A DNA stretch of 64,000 bases, from positions 216,166 through 280,165 of the forward strand of contig NZ_LR746530.1 in the NCBI RefSeq assembly GCF_902729425.1, read 5' to 3'. Shown one piece after another: positions 63,701-64,000 of the stretch. The position numbers and the translations under genes were made by a program. The number at the start of each line of letters is the position of its first letter. Position 1 is the first letter of the stretch. The stretch is from Magnetospirillum sp. SS-4 (GTDB taxonomy: Bacteria; Pseudomonadota; Alphaproteobacteria; Rhodospirillales; Magnetospirillaceae). The notes below the pieces were generated by a model, which was not told the origin of the DNA, made no database searches, and worked only from the letters and a program-made list of their open reading frames with translations.

Positions 63701-64000
63701 CAGGGCGTCGTGGAAGAAATCGCGGCGCTCGGCCACGTCCAGGGCGGCGCCGTTGGCGCTTTCCACCTCGAAATCGTGAATCCACACCGCCCGGGCGCCC
63801 GGCGTCGCCGGCCGCACCTCGTGCGGGACCTCGGCGATGACCACCAGACCCATGGCTTCGAGCATGGGCAGCACCGCCGACAGCGCCACCGGCTCGCCGG
63901 CCCGGTACAGCTTGAGGCGGCCCTGATGGGCCGCCGCCGCCACTGGGCGATACAGGTTGAGGCCGATGCCGCCCGCTGCCGCCGCCTCGATGCGGTCGAC
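60758..64000 (-). CDS. gdhB: NAD-specific glutamate dehydrogenase, large type (5' end outside window)
   Basis: The C-terminal ~1,080 residues of the ~1,600-aa (180-kDa) NAD-GDH that oxidises glutamate to 2-oxoglutarate. The catalytic core has [40 protein letters not shown], in which GGIRWSDR and VPVGAKGGF are key. [29 protein letters not shown] (core [12 protein letters not shown]) and a long helical C-terminal domain follow. The frame stays open to the right edge. Its stop at 60758 lies 37 bp before gmhA. Confidence 0.95.
   Translation of the reverse strand, partial: [1080 protein letters not shown]

Overview
The window is one contiguous, GC-rich, gene-dense stretch of an alphaproteobacterial chromosome. 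Protein similarity and gene order point to the Rhodospirillales, and a Magnetospirillum/Phaeospirillum-like relative is my best guess (inference; no rRNA is present to confirm it). No rRNA, tRNA, CRISPR array, transposase or prophage gene was recognised.

Left part (1-19 kb) is the conserved alphaproteobacterial origin-proximal region. dnaQ-coaE-aroE-maf-ppsR are read leftward, and hemE-hemH-hemJ-rho and later mnmE-mnmG-rsmG-parA-parB rightward. The two divergent blocks are separated by a 393-bp gene-free interval (3608-4000) with a perfect DnaA box, several near-boxes and AT-rich tracts. This is the likely chromosomal replication origin, in the ppsR/hemE position known from other alphaproteobacteria. 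Three parS centromere sites lie at 7.9, 14.7 and 16.6 kb. One contains the GTG start of mnmG and one is inside the rsmG coding sequence. A leftward metabolic and repair group (scpB, a small membrane protein, qor, ogt, a DUF255 thioredoxin-like protein) and two small rightward genes sit between rho and mnmE.

19-29 kb: YchJ-like SEC-C protein, cobO, pstB-phoU, an ornithine-lipid pair (olsB-olsA), a Fur-family regulator, a MucR-family regulator, an unusually AT-rich TusA-family gene, tsaB-rimI, a D-Ala-D-Ala dipeptidase, rph-rdgB, and the heat-shock pair hrcA-grpE behind a sigma-32-like promoter.

30-40 kb: a translationally coupled leftward polysaccharide operon (bi-domain oxidoreductase, WecA/WbpL-like transferase, epimerase, ManC), then yggS, a thiE-like gene, ribA, an orphan OmpR-type regulator and xthA. 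A 512-bp gap before the PII gene holds four consecutive hairpins ending in a terminator (candidate structured RNA) and a strong inverted repeat.

40-50 kb: glnB-type PII, a DUF3576 lipoprotein, leuS, lptE, holA, a porin, and a TPR/SPINDLY-type O-GlcNAc transferase. The lptE reading frame starts inside repeat-like DNA.

49.6-53.2 kb: the most novel segment. A proline/alanine-rich protein of unknown function has a textbook sigma-54 promoter and IHF site. It converges on two tandem paralogues of an unrecognised family, and the upstream paralogue has a perfect TGTGA-N6-TCACA site placed exactly as in a class II CRP promoter.

53-64 kb: map-sfsA-methyltransferase (leftward), comF-grxC-nitrilase (rightward), a carbamoyltransferase/DUF5989/SxtJ module, a phosphoheptose-isomerase-like SIS protein, and the C-terminal two thirds of a large NAD-glutamate dehydrogenase that runs off the right edge.
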